DNA of 64,000 nt from Streptomyces sp. NA04227 (GTDB lineage: Bacteria > Actinomycetota > Actinomycetes > Streptomycetales > Streptomycetaceae). A program made the translations under genes and the position numbers. This document shows, one piece after another, positions 43,653 to 52,609 of the stretch (position 1 is the stretch's first letter; every line of letters begins with the position of its first letter). Where the stretch lies: assembly GCF_013364195.1 (NCBI RefSeq), contig NZ_CP054918.1, positions 930,001 through 994,000 on the forward strand, in the 5' to 3' direction. The notes under the pieces were generated by a model, which was not told where the DNA came from, searched no databases, and saw only the letters and a program-made list of their open reading frames with translations.

Positions 43653-44648
43653 ATGATTGTCGACTGCGCCGTGTACCGGGACGGGCGGCGGGCCGAGGAG
43701 CCCGCCGACCTCTCCGACGCTCTCGCCTCGGCGCGGGCCGCCAGGAACTCCTTTGTGTGGATCGGCCTGCACGCACCCACCGCGCCGGAGTTCGCCCGCG
43801 TCGCGGAGGAGTTCCAGCTCCACAAACTCGCCGTGGAGGACTCGCTCAACGCGCACCAGCGGCCGAAGCTGGAGGTCTACGACGACTCGCTGTTCATGGT
43901 CCTCAAGCCGGTCGAGTACGAGCCGCACAGCGACACCGTCACCTCCGGCGAGCTGATGATCTTCATCGGCGACGCCTTCGTGGTGACCGTCCGGCACGGC
44001 GAGGACACCACGCTCGCCCGGGTCCGACACCGTCTGGAGCACGAGCGCGAGACCCTGCGGCACGGCCCGACCGCGGTCCTCTACACGATCGCGGACGCGG
44101 TGGTGGACCACTATCTGGAGGTCGCCACCGAGCTGCAGAACGACCTGGAGATCCTGGAGGCCGAGGTCTTCGCCCCCACCGGCGGGGCGCGCGCCGCCGC
44201 CTCCCAGATCTATCTCTTCAAGCGCCAGATCCTGGAGTTCCGGCGGGCCACCGGGCCGCTCGCCGCCCCGGTGGCACGGCTGGCGGGGGCCGGACCGGCC
44301 TCCCCCGCCCTGCCGTTCCTGGAGGACACGGCCGAGCCGTTCTTCCGCGATGTGAGCGACCATCTGACCCGGGTCAACGACACCACAGAGTCGCTGGACC
44401 GACTCGTCTCGGACGTGCTCTCGGCCCATCTGGCGCAGATGAGCGTCCGGCAGAACGACGACATGCGCAAGATCTCCGCCTGGGCCGCGATGGCCGCCGT
44501 GCCCACCATGATCGCCGGGATCTACGGCATGAACTTCGACCACATGCCCGAGCTCCACTGGGTCTGGTCGTACCCCGCGTTGATGGGGCTCTTGGTGGTC
44601 CTCGAGGTCTGCCTGTACCGGCTGTTCAAGCGGCGCGGATGGATGTGA
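43653..44648 (+). CDS. corA: CorA-type magnesium/cobalt transporter
   Basis: The product is 331 aa. A long cytoplasmic N-terminal domain ends in two membrane helices, with the pore signature YGMNFDHMPEL between them and a basic end (LFKRRGWM). CorA pentamers carry Mg2+ or Co2+ inward. ATG 43653 is taken; the codon before it is GTG and also possible. It is divergent from the phosphatase of the trio. Its regulation cannot be seen. Confidence 0.93.
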   Translation: MIVDCAVYRDGRRAEEPADLSDALASARAARNSFVWIGLHAPTAPEFARVAEEFQLHKLAVEDSLNAHQRPKLEVYDDSLFMVLKPVEYEPHSDTVTSGELMIFIGDAFVVTVRHGEDTTLARVRHRLEHERETLRHGPTAVLYTIADAVVDHYLEVATELQNDLEILEAEVFAPTGGARAAASQIYLFKRQILEFRRATGPLAAPVARLAGAGPASPALPFLEDTAEPFFRDVSDHLTRVNDTTESLDRLVSDVLSAHLAQMSVRQNDDMRKISAWAAMAAVPTMIAGIYGMNFDHMPELHWVWSYPALMGLLVVLEVCLYRLFKRRGWM

Positions 44649-44726
44649 CGGCGGTACGGTCAGAGAACGGCCGTACGAGCAAGGAGCCCTGCCCGTACGG
44701 CAGTTGGGCATGTGCCGGGGTCGTGC

Positions 44727-45515
44727 TCAGGCGAACTCGGGCGCGGTGGCCGCCGGGCCGCCGAGGGCGTTGCGGCGCTCGGGCATCGCGAGGGAGACCA
44801 TCCGCCGCCAGCCGACCAGCCGTTCGTACCGGTACACCGCGTGGATGCCCGCCGCGAGCACCGCGGACTTGGCACGCGGCCAGCCCAGGATCCGGCCCAT
44901 GTGGGCCATCACCGCGAGGCTGACGTCACGGTAGATGCGGATCTCGGCGAGGGCGCACTCGCGCAGGATGCCCTGGATCGCGCGGCCGTGACCGGCCCGG
45001 GCGAAACGCAGCAACTCCTCGTGGCAGTACGCGAGATGGTTGTCCTCGTCGCCGGAGATCATCTGCACCGCGCGGCCGACGTCGGGGTGGTCCCCGAAGT
45101 GCTTGCGGAGCAGGTCCATCTGCTCCGAGGCGCGCTGTTCGGTGACCCTGCTGTGCGCGAGGTAGGTGACGATGTCCTCGACCGTCAGGGGCACTTCGCC
45201 GCCGAGCCGGTCGTGCGGCAGGCCGATGCCGCTCCTTTCGAGCAGCATCGTGTAGTCGGTCTCGGCGGGGACCTCGGTGGCCGTCAGACCGCGCTTCTTC
45301 ATCAGCGCCCGGAAGATCCTGCCGTGCTTGTCCTCGTCCGCGCCGTGCCGCGTGATCTTGGGCGCGAGGGCCCGCTGGCTCTCGGGGACGAGGGCGGCGA
45401 TACGGCCGTTCTCCCAGCCGCCCTGCGCCTCTCCGCTCGCGGCGATGGAGCAGAACAGCCGGAACGACTCGTCGTTGTCGAAGATCTCCGTGAACAGACT
45501 CTTGGCCGACAGCAT
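44727..45515 (-). CDS. Ferritin-like di-iron domain protein
   Basis: The product is 262 aa and mostly helical. Repeated acidic-His motifs ADEDKHGRIF and SGDEDNHLAYCHEELL, with Glu in AASGEAQGGW, fit a ferritin-like four-helix bundle with two metal sites. The C-terminal 80 residues add hydrophobic helices. GGAGGTGACTGTCAG before ATG 45515 is a very strong RBS. No partner gene is adjacent. The role may be metal or oxidative-stress related; this is inference. Confidence 0.85.
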   Translation of the reverse strand: MLSAKSLFTEIFDNDESFRLFCSIAASGEAQGGWENGRIAALVPESQRALAPKITRHGADEDKHGRIFRALMKKRGLTATEVPAETDYTMLLERSGIGLPHDRLGGEVPLTVEDIVTYLAHSRVTEQRASEQMDLLRKHFGDHPDVGRAVQMISGDEDNHLAYCHEELLRFARAGHGRAIQGILRECALAEIRIYRDVSLAVMAHMGRILGWPRAKSAVLAAGIHAVYRYERLVGWRRMVSLAMPERRNALGGPAATAPEFA

Positions 45516-45720
45516 CTGACAGTCACCTCCGTACGAAGTCCCGCAAAGTACGAGTACATTGCGGCTTCGCGGGACCGGCAACCCGACAGTCGGACAACTG
45601 AGCCGATCGAATGAGGTGCGGAGCGTAACCAGCGCGCCCCCTGGCGCGTTGGGAGACATGACGGCCGTGGCGGGGAGACCCCCGAGCCCCCACCACGGCC
45701 GCGAACGACCTTCCGCTCAC

Positions 45721-45763
45721 GGCCGCGCCCCGGCCCGGAACCTGTCCGGGCCGGGGCGCGGCC
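45721..45763 (-). terminator. Very strong hairpin, probably of the F420 oxidoreductase gene
   Basis: A perfect 19-bp stem (45721-45739 with 45745-45763) with a 5-base loop is present. It sits 225 bases past the oxidoreductase stop because the MITE lies between. The remaining spacer 45516-45720 also has a weaker hairpin near 45662-45692 and no gene. Confidence 0.75.
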
Positions 45764-45800
45764 ACGTGTGGGCGCCGGGCGCGCGCCGCCCGGCCGGTGC

Positions 45801-45993
45801 GGCTAGGGCCTTTCGTTTGGATCTGGTCGGCAAAACCGACGGTTCCTTGCGTTCGACCCGAGCGGGGGCTGGTGCGTGCAGCTGCAAGGCGGAGGATTGA
45901 GGCATGGCGGAGCCATGGTGATTGACGACAACGCCGCAGATGTGCGTGCCAGACCCCGCGACCCCGACAAGATCCAAACGACAGGCCCTAGCC
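45801..45993. mobile_element. MITE-like element with 30-bp terminal inverted repeats
   Basis: The left end (45801-45830, GGCTAGGGCCTTTCGTTTGG...) and right end (45964-45993) are inverted repeats matching at 28 of 30 positions. The outermost CTAG at 45803-45806 and 45988-45991 could be the duplicated target or part of the ends. The interior of about 130 bases has no coding capacity. From memory, the sequence CCTGTCGTTTGGATCTTG and the interior GCGGAGGATTGAGGCATGGCG are common in Streptomyces genomes. The right CTAG supplies the TAG stop of the oxidoreductase gene. Confidence 0.85.
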
Positions 45994-47049
45994 CAGCCCG
46001 GCCAGTTCCAGGGCCTCGACCCCGGCCCGCAGCGAGGCGAGCCGCTCGTCGAGGGAGAAGCCCGCGGGCGCCAGGGTCAGGGTGGTGACTCCGGCCGCCG
46101 CGTACGCCTTCATCCGGTCCGCGATCCGCTCCACCGAACCGAGCAGCGTGGTCGAGTCGATCAGGTCCTGCGGCACCGCGGCGGCGGCGCCCTGCTTGTC
46201 GCCCGCCAGGTACTTGTCCTGGATCTCGGCGGCGGCCTGCTCGTAACCCATGCGCTGGGCAAGCTGGTTGTAGAAGTTCTGCTTGCGGCTGCCCATGCCG
46301 CCCACGTACAGCGCCGTGTACGGGCGGAAGGTGTCCGCGAGGGTGGCCACGTCCTTGTCGTCGCCGAGCGCCAGCGGCAGCGTCGGTACGACGTCGAAGC
46401 CGTCCATCGTCAGGCCCGCCTTCTCGCGGCCCGCCCGCAGGTGGCGCAGCGCGGTCTCCTCCAGGTGCTCGGCGGCGGGGAAGATGAGCAGCGCGCCGTC
46501 GGCGATCTCGCCGGTCTGCTGGAGGTTCTTCGGGCCGATCGCGGCGATGTACAGCGGGATCCGCTCGCGCTCGGGGTGCACGGTGAGCTTGATCGCCTTG
46601 CCGGGGCCGTCGGGCAGCGGAAGCGTCCAGTGCTCGCCCTCGTAGGACAGGCGCTCGCGGCTCATCGCCTTGCGCACGATCTCGACGTACTCGCGGGTGC
46701 GCGACAGCGGCTTGTCGAACTTGACGCCGTACCAGCCCTCGGAGACCTGGGGGCCCGAGACGCCGAGGCCGAGCCGGAACCGGCCGCCGGAGAGGGAGTC
46801 GAGGGTGGCCGCGGTCATCGCGGTCATCGCGGGCTGACGCGCGGGGATCTGGAAGATGGCCGAACCGACGTCGATGCGCTCGGTCTGCGCGGCCACCCAG
46901 GCCAGTACGGTCGGCCCGTCCGAACCGTAGGCCTCGGCGGCCCAGCAGACCGCGTAGCCGAGCCGGTCCGCCTCCTTGGCCACCTGCAGATTGTCGGCGT
47001 CCATTCCGGCGCCCCAGTAACCGAGGTTGATCCCGAGCTGCATGGCCAT
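45988..47049 (-). CDS. LLM-class F420-dependent oxidoreductase
   Basis: The product is 353 aa, a luciferase-like barrel of the F420 type: MAMQLGINLGYWGAGMD, LGYAVCWAAEAYGSDG, GSAIFQIPARQPAMTAMTAATLD and GLGVSGPQVSEGWYG. It probably uses coenzyme F420 to reduce or oxidise an unknown substrate. ATG 47049 follows AAGGAGATGTGG; an ATG two codons later is also possible. The stop codon TAG falls in the CTAG at the right end of the MITE, so the insertion occurred exactly at the end of the gene. It is divergent from the aldo-keto reductase gene. Confidence 0.92.
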   Translation of the reverse strand: MAMQLGINLGYWGAGMDADNLQVAKEADRLGYAVCWAAEAYGSDGPTVLAWVAAQTERIDVGSAIFQIPARQPAMTAMTAATLDSLSGGRFRLGLGVSGPQVSEGWYGVKFDKPLSRTREYVEIVRKAMSRERLSYEGEHWTLPLPDGPGKAIKLTVHPERERIPLYIAAIGPKNLQQTGEIADGALLIFPAAEHLEETALRHLRAGREKAGLTMDGFDVVPTLPLALGDDKDVATLADTFRPYTALYVGGMGSRKQNFYNQLAQRMGYEQAAAEIQDKYLAGDKQGAAAAVPQDLIDSTTLLGSVERIADRMKAYAAAGVTTLTLAPAGFSLDERLASLRAGVEALELAGLG

Positions 47050-47187
47050 CCACATCTCCTTACCGAGCAGTAATGTCCCTGTGCCGCCGACCATAACGTC
47101 CGTCCGGCGCCACGTCAGGACGGCCGTGGCGACAGGTTGTCCACAGGGTGCCCACGCGGCGCCGCTCGGCCAGTAATCTCAGCGCCC

Positions 47188-48171
47188 ATGGAGCACAGGC
47201 ATCTGGGCCGTACAGGTCTGCGCGTCTCGCGTCTCGGGCTCGGCACCCTCACCTGGGGACGAGGCACCGACGAGAACGACGCGGCGGATCTCCTGAAGGC
47301 CTTCTGGGAAGCGGGCGGCACGCTGCTTGACACCGCGGACGTGTACGGCGACGGCGAGGCGGAGTATCTGCTCGGGCGGCTCGTCGACAGCCTGGTGCCC
47401 AGACGGGACCTCGTCATCGCCACCAAGGCGGGCAGCGTGCCCGACCCCGAGCGACGCTTCGACGGCTCCCGCGGCCATCTGCTCGGCGCCCTGGACGCCT
47501 CACTGGCCCGGCTCGGCACGGACTACGTCGACCTGTGGCAGGTGCACGCCTTCGACCCCGCGACCCCTGTGGAGGAGACCCTTCAGGCCCTGGATCTGGC
47601 GGTGAGCAGTGGCCGGGCGCGGTACGCGGGAGTGTCCAACTTCTGCGGCTGGCAACTGGCGAAGGCGGCCACCTGGCAGTTGGCGGCGCCCGGGACACGC
47701 ACCCGGATCGCCAGTACGCAGATGGAATACTCGCTGCTCCAGCGCGGCGTCGAACGCGAAGTGCTGCCCGCGGCCCTGGATCTGGGCGTGGGACTGCTCC
47801 CCTCCTCACCACTCGGCCGCGGGGTGCTCACCGGCAAGTACCGGCACTCCACCCCCGCCGATTCACGCGGCGGTTCGGAACACCTGGCGCCCTTCGTCGC
47901 GCCCTATCTCGACGACACCGCGAGCAGGATCGTGGACGCCCTGGTGACGGCGGCCGACGGCCTCGCGGCAACACCCCTTCAGGTGGCACTGGCCTGGGTC
48001 CGCGACCGCCCCGGGGTCACCGCCCCGATCGTCGGCGCGCGCAACGCGCAGCAGCTCAGAGCCGCATTGTCAGTGGAGGCACTTAGTCTTCCTGACGAGA
48101 TCTGCCGGGCGCTCGACGACGTCTCCGCCCCGGTGCATCGCTATCCCGATCACGACTGGAGCACGCTGTGA
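47188..48171 (+). CDS. Aldo-keto reductase
   Basis: The product is 327 aa. The catalytic tetrad is visible: Asp48 and Tyr53 in LLDTADVYGDG, Lys80 in VIATKAG, His120 in LWQVHAFD. GVSNFCGWQL and PIVGARNAQQL are the NADPH-binding side. It reduces carbonyls with NADPH; the substrate is unknown. ATG 47188 (MEHRHLGRTGLRVS) is the family start. Its stop overlaps the start of the RecD2-like gene in GTGA, so translation of the two is coupled, an odd pairing. Confidence 0.93.
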   Translation: MEHRHLGRTGLRVSRLGLGTLTWGRGTDENDAADLLKAFWEAGGTLLDTADVYGDGEAEYLLGRLVDSLVPRRDLVIATKAGSVPDPERRFDGSRGHLLGALDASLARLGTDYVDLWQVHAFDPATPVEETLQALDLAVSSGRARYAGVSNFCGWQLAKAATWQLAAPGTRTRIASTQMEYSLLQRGVEREVLPAALDLGVGLLPSSPLGRGVLTGKYRHSTPADSRGGSEHLAPFVAPYLDDTASRIVDALVTAADGLAATPLQVALAWVRDRPGVTAPIVGARNAQQLRAALSVEALSLPDEICRALDDVSAPVHRYPDHDWSTL

Positions 48172-50672
48172 ACGCCGAACCCGCCCTCGCCCGCAACTCG
48201 GACTCGGGGGCCGCAGGAGGGAGCGCGGGGGCCGGGGGGTCCAACGGGCTTGAGGAGGGCGGCGGTACGGCTGGGGTGGGGGACGGCGGTACGGCTGATA
48301 CGGCCGGTGCGGCCGGTGCGGCCGGTGCGGAGCTCGAAGGGGGCGGTGGGGCCGGGGCGGAGGACTCGGCGACGAGTGCCGGTGCTGAGGACTCGGCCGA
48401 GGACGAAGCCGGTGCCGACGCCGACGCCGGGGCTGATGTCGACGCTGGCGCTGACGCCGGTGGCGACGCCGAGGACGGCAGTGAGGCCGGAGGCGGTGAC
48501 AGTGACGGCGACGGTAAGAGTGCCGAACTGTCGGAGGCCGAAGCGGAGTTGGCGGCGCAGCGGGAGTTGCGGGCGCGGATCGAGCAGCGCAAGGCGGACA
48601 AACAGGGGCCCGTCGACGCGGGTACCAAGCTGAGCGGCAAGGCGGCCGATCTGCTCGCCGCCGTACGAGCGGTGGAGAGCGGTGAGCGGCCCGCCGCGTC
48701 CGTCTTCGCCGAGCCCGAGGCACCGCGCCGCCCGGTGACGCCCGAACCCTCGCAGCCACGCCCCGCCGCCGCCCCCACCGTGCCGACGGGCCCCTCCGCC
48801 GAACTCGTCGAGGCGGTCGGCGCGGTGCTGGCCGAGGGCGGCGCCCCCGGTTCCCTCGCCCTGCCCGCCGCGCAGGCACTCGGTCAAGGGGCGGACGAGC
48901 AACTGCGCGCGGACCCCTGGCAGTTGCTGCGGGTCGGCACGGTGCGCCCGGAGCAGGCCGACGGCTTCGCCCGTGCCCTGCTCGGCCCGGAGTGCTCGCC
49001 CGCCGACGAGCGCCGCGGCCGGGCGCTGACCGTCCGGCTGCTCGAACAGGCCGCGGCGGCCGGGCACACGGCGCTCGAAGCGCCGACGCTCGCCCGTGCG
49101 CTCGGCCGCTACTCCGTGCCCGAGCCCGAGGAAGCCGTACAGAGCGCCATCGCCGAGGGCGAGATCCTGGTGTTCCAGGACGCCCTGGACGACGCCCCCG
49201 GCCCGGTCGACGCCAAGCGGTCCGAGGACGCGGAGGACACGGAGGACGAGCGGCCGGTACGGGTGCTGCTCGGCCTCGAACGGTACGCACTGGCGGAGGA
49301 GAGCCTGGCCGACGGTATCGCCCGGCTCATCGGCACCCCCCTGGACGAGTCCACGGCCCGCTGGGAGGGCACCGCCGAGGGCCTGCGGGGCGCGGCGGCG
49401 GAGCTCTCCCGCGCGGTCGCGGAGCACGCCCTGGCACTGCACACCGGCGGGGAGGCCTCCCGGGCCGAGCCCGCGGCGGTGGTCTCCCGTGCCCTGCGCG
49501 CGGGGCTGCGGGTGTGCGTGGCGGCTCATACTCCTTACGGGGCTGGGCACTTCGGCTCGCTGCTGGGTGCGGACAAGGACTCCGCCGCTGCTGGGGACGC
49601 GGCGAGCGGGGCCACGGACGGTGCCGAGGGCGAAGTGGTCGACCCCGGTGGCGAGGCAGTCGCCGCGAAAGCCCCGCGACAGCCTCAACCGCACGACGCA
49701 CGCCCGTGGATCACCACCGTCGCCGCGCTCCTGGGCGGGCACGGGGGCCCCGCCAGGTCGGCCGAGGGCACCTTCGAGCTCGATCTGCTGGTGGTGCTCG
49801 ACGCTCCCCAACTCGACGTGGAGACGGCCGCGTCGCTGGTCGAGGCGCTGCCGGACGGGGCGCGTCTGGTGCTCAGCGGCGATCCCGCGGTGCTGTGGTC
49901 GGCGGGGCCGGGGCGGGTGTTCGCCGATCTGCTCGCCGCGCGCCGCTGTCCGCAGATCGCCTCGCGTACGCCCGATCCGGGTCCGCTCGGCGAGCTGGTG
50001 TCCGGCATCGGCGCGGGTGAACTGCTCCAAGTGGCCGCGCCCGGCAAGGAGATCGTCATCGTCCCGGTCCGGGACCCCGGCGAGGCGGTGCACCGTACGG
50101 TCCAGCTCGTCGCCGATTCGGTGCCCCGCACCTTCGGGGTCGCTCCCGGGGAGACCCAGGTGATCACTCCCGGCCACGGCGGTGCGGCGGGTGCCGGGGC
50201 ACTCAACGCGGCGCTCAAGGAACGGCTGAATCCGGGCCCCGGCCGCTTCGGCGGATTCGACCCGGGCGACCGGGTGGTGCACACACCCGCGCCGGGCCGT
50301 GCGGTGCCGGGAGTCGTGGTCCGCGCCGACGCGGCCGGGCTCCATCTGGACTGCGAGGGCGGCGCGGTGGCCGTACCGAAGGAACAGGTACCCGAAGTCG
50401 TCTCTCACGGCTGGGCGGTCACCGCGCAGCAGGCGGCGGGCCGACGCTGGCCGACGGCCGTCGTGGTGCTTCCCGGCGATACGGGCGCGGCCCTGACCCG
50501 GTCCTGGGTATACACGGCCTTCGGACGCGGCGAGCGCCACCTGTCCGTGGTCCACGGCGTGGACCACGCCCTCCCCGAAGCGGTCGCCGACCGCCCGGCA
50601 AAGCCCCGCACCACCCGCCTGACCACCTTGCTCCGCACCCCTGCGGCCGGGGAGGCACCGGCTCAGGGCTGA
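48168..50672 (+). CDS. RecD2-like protein with degenerate helicase motifs
   Basis: The product is 834 aa. Residues 1-125 are low complexity (Gly/Ala then Asp/Ala rich). Residues about 200-330 resemble the RecD2 N-terminal and HhH region (ADPWQLLRVGTVRPEQADGF, AAAGHTALEAPTLARAL). Where Walker A should be, about 445-462, it has AAHTPYGAGHFGSLL, without GxxGxGK(T/S). Walker B is replaced by LDAPQLD (about 544), motif III by SGDPAVLWSAGPG (about 570). HGWAVTAQQAAGRRWP (about 747) and WVYTAFGRGERHL (about 780) are altered motif V/VI regions. It is therefore likely an inactive helicase homologue, possibly a DNA-binding or scaffold protein. Confidence 0.8.
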   Translation: MNAEPALARNSDSGAAGGSAGAGGSNGLEEGGGTAGVGDGGTADTAGAAGAAGAELEGGGGAGAEDSATSAGAEDSAEDEAGADADAGADVDAGADAGGDAEDGSEAGGGDSDGDGKSAELSEAEAELAAQRELRARIEQRKADKQGPVDAGTKLSGKAADLLAAVRAVESGERPAASVFAEPEAPRRPVTPEPSQPRPAAAPTVPTGPSAELVEAVGAVLAEGGAPGSLALPAAQALGQGADEQLRADPWQLLRVGTVRPEQADGFARALLGPECSPADERRGRALTVRLLEQAAAAGHTALEAPTLARALGRYSVPEPEEAVQSAIAEGEILVFQDALDDAPGPVDAKRSEDAEDTEDERPVRVLLGLERYALAEESLADGIARLIGTPLDESTARWEGTAEGLRGAAAELSRAVAEHALALHTGGEASRAEPAAVVSRALRAGLRVCVAAHTPYGAGHFGSLLGADKDSAAAGDAASGATDGAEGEVVDPGGEAVAAKAPRQPQPHDARPWITTVAALLGGHGGPARSAEGTFELDLLVVLDAPQLDVETAASLVEALPDGARLVLSGDPAVLWSAGPGRVFADLLAARRCPQIASRTPDPGPLGELVSGIGAGELLQVAAPGKEIVIVPVRDPGEAVHRTVQLVADSVPRTFGVAPGETQVITPGHGGAAGAGALNAALKERLNPGPGRFGGFDPGDRVVHTPAPGRAVPGVVVRADAAGLHLDCEGGAVAVPKEQVPEVVSHGWAVTAQQAAGRRWPTAVVVLPGDTGAALTRSWVYTAFGRGERHLSVVHGVDHALPEAVADRPAKPRTTRLTTLLRTPAAGEAPAQG

Positions 50673-50751
50673 GCGAGCCGTCGTGCGGTGGGGCCGACGA
50701 CTGAGTCGGTCCCACTTACGCCCCGGAGTTGGACGTGCTCACACACACAAC

Positions 50752-50775
50752 GGGCCCGGAACAAAGTCCGGGCCC
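50752..50775. terminator. Hairpin between RecD2-like and acidic-tail genes
   Basis: A 9-bp stem (50752-50760 with 50767-50775, GGGCCCGGA) with a 6-base loop lies between convergent genes. Confidence 0.65.
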
Positions 50776-50923
50776 TCATCCACCGTGCCAACACCGCACA
50801 GATCACCAGCCGAACAGCGGCCGGTCACCTCGCCGACGGTCGGCGCACCCCACGTCATCGCGGCGCGCGCCACTCCGCTCCGGCTCGCGCCGTCACCGAC
50901 GCCCTGAACGGCCGGACGCCTGC

Positions 50924-51811
50924 CTACCGTTCGGCCTGCATGCGCTGCTCCCGTTCGAGGTCGTCGTCCTCATCGGACTCGCCGTCCTCGTCTTCGTCCT
51001 CGTCCTCGTCCTCGTCGAAGTCGCCCTCGTCGTCGGACCCTTCGACCTCGTCCCCGTCCTCGTCTTCTTCCTCTGCCTCGTCCTCGTCCTCGTCGGAGTC
51101 GGCCGCGTCGTCCGAGGAGCCAAGGCTCTTCGGGTTCCTGGAGCCACTGCGTCCGCCCGCCGGGCCGTCCCCGTCGTCGAGGTCGTGCAGGTCGTCGTCG
51201 AGGTCCTCGTCGAAGACGGCGCTCACGTCGAAGCGGAAGGCGACGCTGGCGGCGTCGATCTCCTCGAAGGGTGCGGCGAGCCATTCGCCCGGTTCGGCGG
51301 TCTCGGAGGAGGCCGTGATCCAGAGTGTGGAGTCGCCCTCCTCCAGGCCGAACTCCTTGTGCCGGGAGGCGATGTCGTCCGGATCGAACTCGCCGAAGAC
51401 GACGCCCACGGCACCCTGGAGGGTGTCGGCGGAGCCGTCTGCGGGTTCGCCGCGGCCGCGTTCGGCCGCCTCGATGCGCTGTGCCTGGGCCACCAGCCGC
51501 TGGGGTTCCGTCACGGCGTAGTCGCGTCGGATCAGCACGCTGAGCGCGTTCGGCACCTCGGGCCCGGCGTACGGTGCCAGGCCGTCCTGGCCGCCGGGGA
51601 TCTCGAAGGGGGTGACCTCGTCGTAGCGGTCGTAGAGGAGCTCGTCGTACTCCTCTGCCGCCGCGGCCAGTTCGTTGAACGCCTCGTAGACGGCCGGGTC
51701 GTCCTCACCCGACCTGCGCTCGACAGCCGCCAGGTGACGGTCGAGCGCGGTCTTGACCGCCTCCGCGGCGGCGCGTACCTCGGCAGCGGTGGGCTGCGCA
51801 GCATCAGACAT
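50924..51811 (-). CDS. Hypothetical protein with long acidic C-terminal tail
   Basis: The product is 295 aa. The first 200 residues look folded (helical at about 8-55, then mixed with PQRLVAQAQRIEAAERG and LWITASSETAEPGEWLAAPFEEI). The last 95 residues are Asp/Glu rich, with runs such as DEDEDEDEDGESDEDDD encoded by imperfect GTCCTC repeats. I do not recognise the family. It is divergent from the DUF5703 gene with only 48 bases between the starts. It is cytoplasmic, with no signal peptide. The tail could bind cations or basic proteins; this is inference. Confidence 0.8.
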   Translation of the reverse strand: MSDAAQPTAAEVRAAAEAVKTALDRHLAAVERRSGEDDPAVYEAFNELAAAAEEYDELLYDRYDEVTPFEIPGGQDGLAPYAGPEVPNALSVLIRRDYAVTEPQRLVAQAQRIEAAERGRGEPADGSADTLQGAVGVVFGEFDPDDIASRHKEFGLEEGDSTLWITASSETAEPGEWLAAPFEEIDAASVAFRFDVSAVFDEDLDDDLHDLDDGDGPAGGRSGSRNPKSLGSSDDAADSDEDEDEAEEEDEDGDEVEGSDDEGDFDEDEDEDEDEDGESDEDDDLEREQRMQAER

Positions 51812-51859
51812 AGGGCAGACGCTATCCGTATCGGCACCTTGCCCGCACAATAGATAGCG

Positions 51860-52048
51860 ATGCCGGAATACGAATTCGTCGATGTGTACGTGCCGCGAGG
51901 GGTCTCGCGCAAGGAAGCGACGCGTCTCCTCACGGACCATGCCGAGTACGGACACTGGGAGTTGGACCGCCTGTCGCTGCGGACCGACGGCAGCCGCAGG
52001 GTGCGGCTGAAGCGGCGGATCATCCGTCAGGTGCGCGCCACCTGGTGA
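51860..52048 (+). CDS. DUF5703 family small protein
   Basis: The product is 62 aa, MPEYEFVDVYVPRGVSRKEA and so on, with a basic C-terminus (RVRLKRRIIRQVRATW). This matches what I remember of the actinobacterial DUF5703 family. It may be a small RNA- or DNA-binding or ribosome-associated protein given the charge, but nothing is known. It shares a 48-base divergent promoter region with the acidic-tail gene; the complementary charges of the two products are notable. Confidence 0.8.
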   Translation: MPEYEFVDVYVPRGVSRKEATRLLTDHAEYGHWELDRLSLRTDGSRRVRLKRRIIRQVRATW

Positions 52049-52080
52049 TGCTCCCCGGTCCCCCGACCGCGCGGCGACCG

Positions 52081-52110
52081 GAACGGGCCCCGTCCCGCAC
52101 GGGCCCGTTC
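52081..52110 (+). terminator. Hairpin after the DUF5703 gene
   Basis: A 10-bp stem (52081-52090 with 52101-52110, GAACGGGCCC) with a 10-base loop is followed by CCTTCTTTC. The rest of the gap to chpH (52111-52375) shows nothing I can support; no chpC is present there. Confidence 0.75.
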
Positions 52111-52375
52111 CCTTCTTTCACCCTGCCCGTACGAGTGAGATGAATCACTCCTGAACCGTCCGGTGGCAGGGAGCGCGAGAGGGCGGCACCGTGCACGCCC
52201 GCTCGCTCTCCGTCATGGCAAGAGCCTCCGGAACAGGGAACACGCCCCGGTTGAACGGCGCGCACGAACCCGAAAAGCCCGTCGGCTCCGGGAGCGGGCA
52301 CGAGGCGCGCGTTGCGGAACCGACGGGCCCCTCCCTCACGGGACAGGACACGAGGTCACTGTTCGATGCGCAACA

Positions 52376-52609
52376 TCACTTGTTGACGCAGGTGTTGCCC
52401 ACGGCCGGGTTGAGCAGACCGATCACGTTGATCGTGTTGCCGCAGACGTTCACCGGCACGTGCACGGGAACCTGGATGACGTTGCCGGACACGACTCCCG
52501 GGGAGTCCACAGCGGCACCCTGGGCGCCGGAGCTGGCGGAGGCGACACCGGCGCCCGCGAGCACGAGACCACCGGTGGCAACGACAGCGGCAAGGGTCTT
52601 CTTGATCAT
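52376..52609 (-). CDS. chpH: Short chaplin, ChpH-like
   Basis: The product is 77 aa. The signal peptide (about 1-25, ending ASA) is followed by a single chaplin domain with the conserved GVVSGNVIQVPVHVPVNVCGN and GLLNPAVGN segments; Cys56 and Cys74 can form the disulfide. Chaplins assemble into amyloid films that let aerial hyphae break surface tension. The RBS GAGGAGGAATA is near perfect. In S. coelicolor chpH has the long chaplin chpC beside it; here it stands alone. Confidence 0.93.
   Translation of the reverse strand: MIKKTLAAVVATGGLVLAGAGVASASSGAQGAAVDSPGVVSGNVIQVPVHVPVNVCGNTINVIGLLNPAVGNTCVNK

Noticed and set aside
52049..52375. Possible chpC or other chaplin next to chpH
   Set aside because: No frame shows a chaplin domain or signal peptide; only a terminator is visible.
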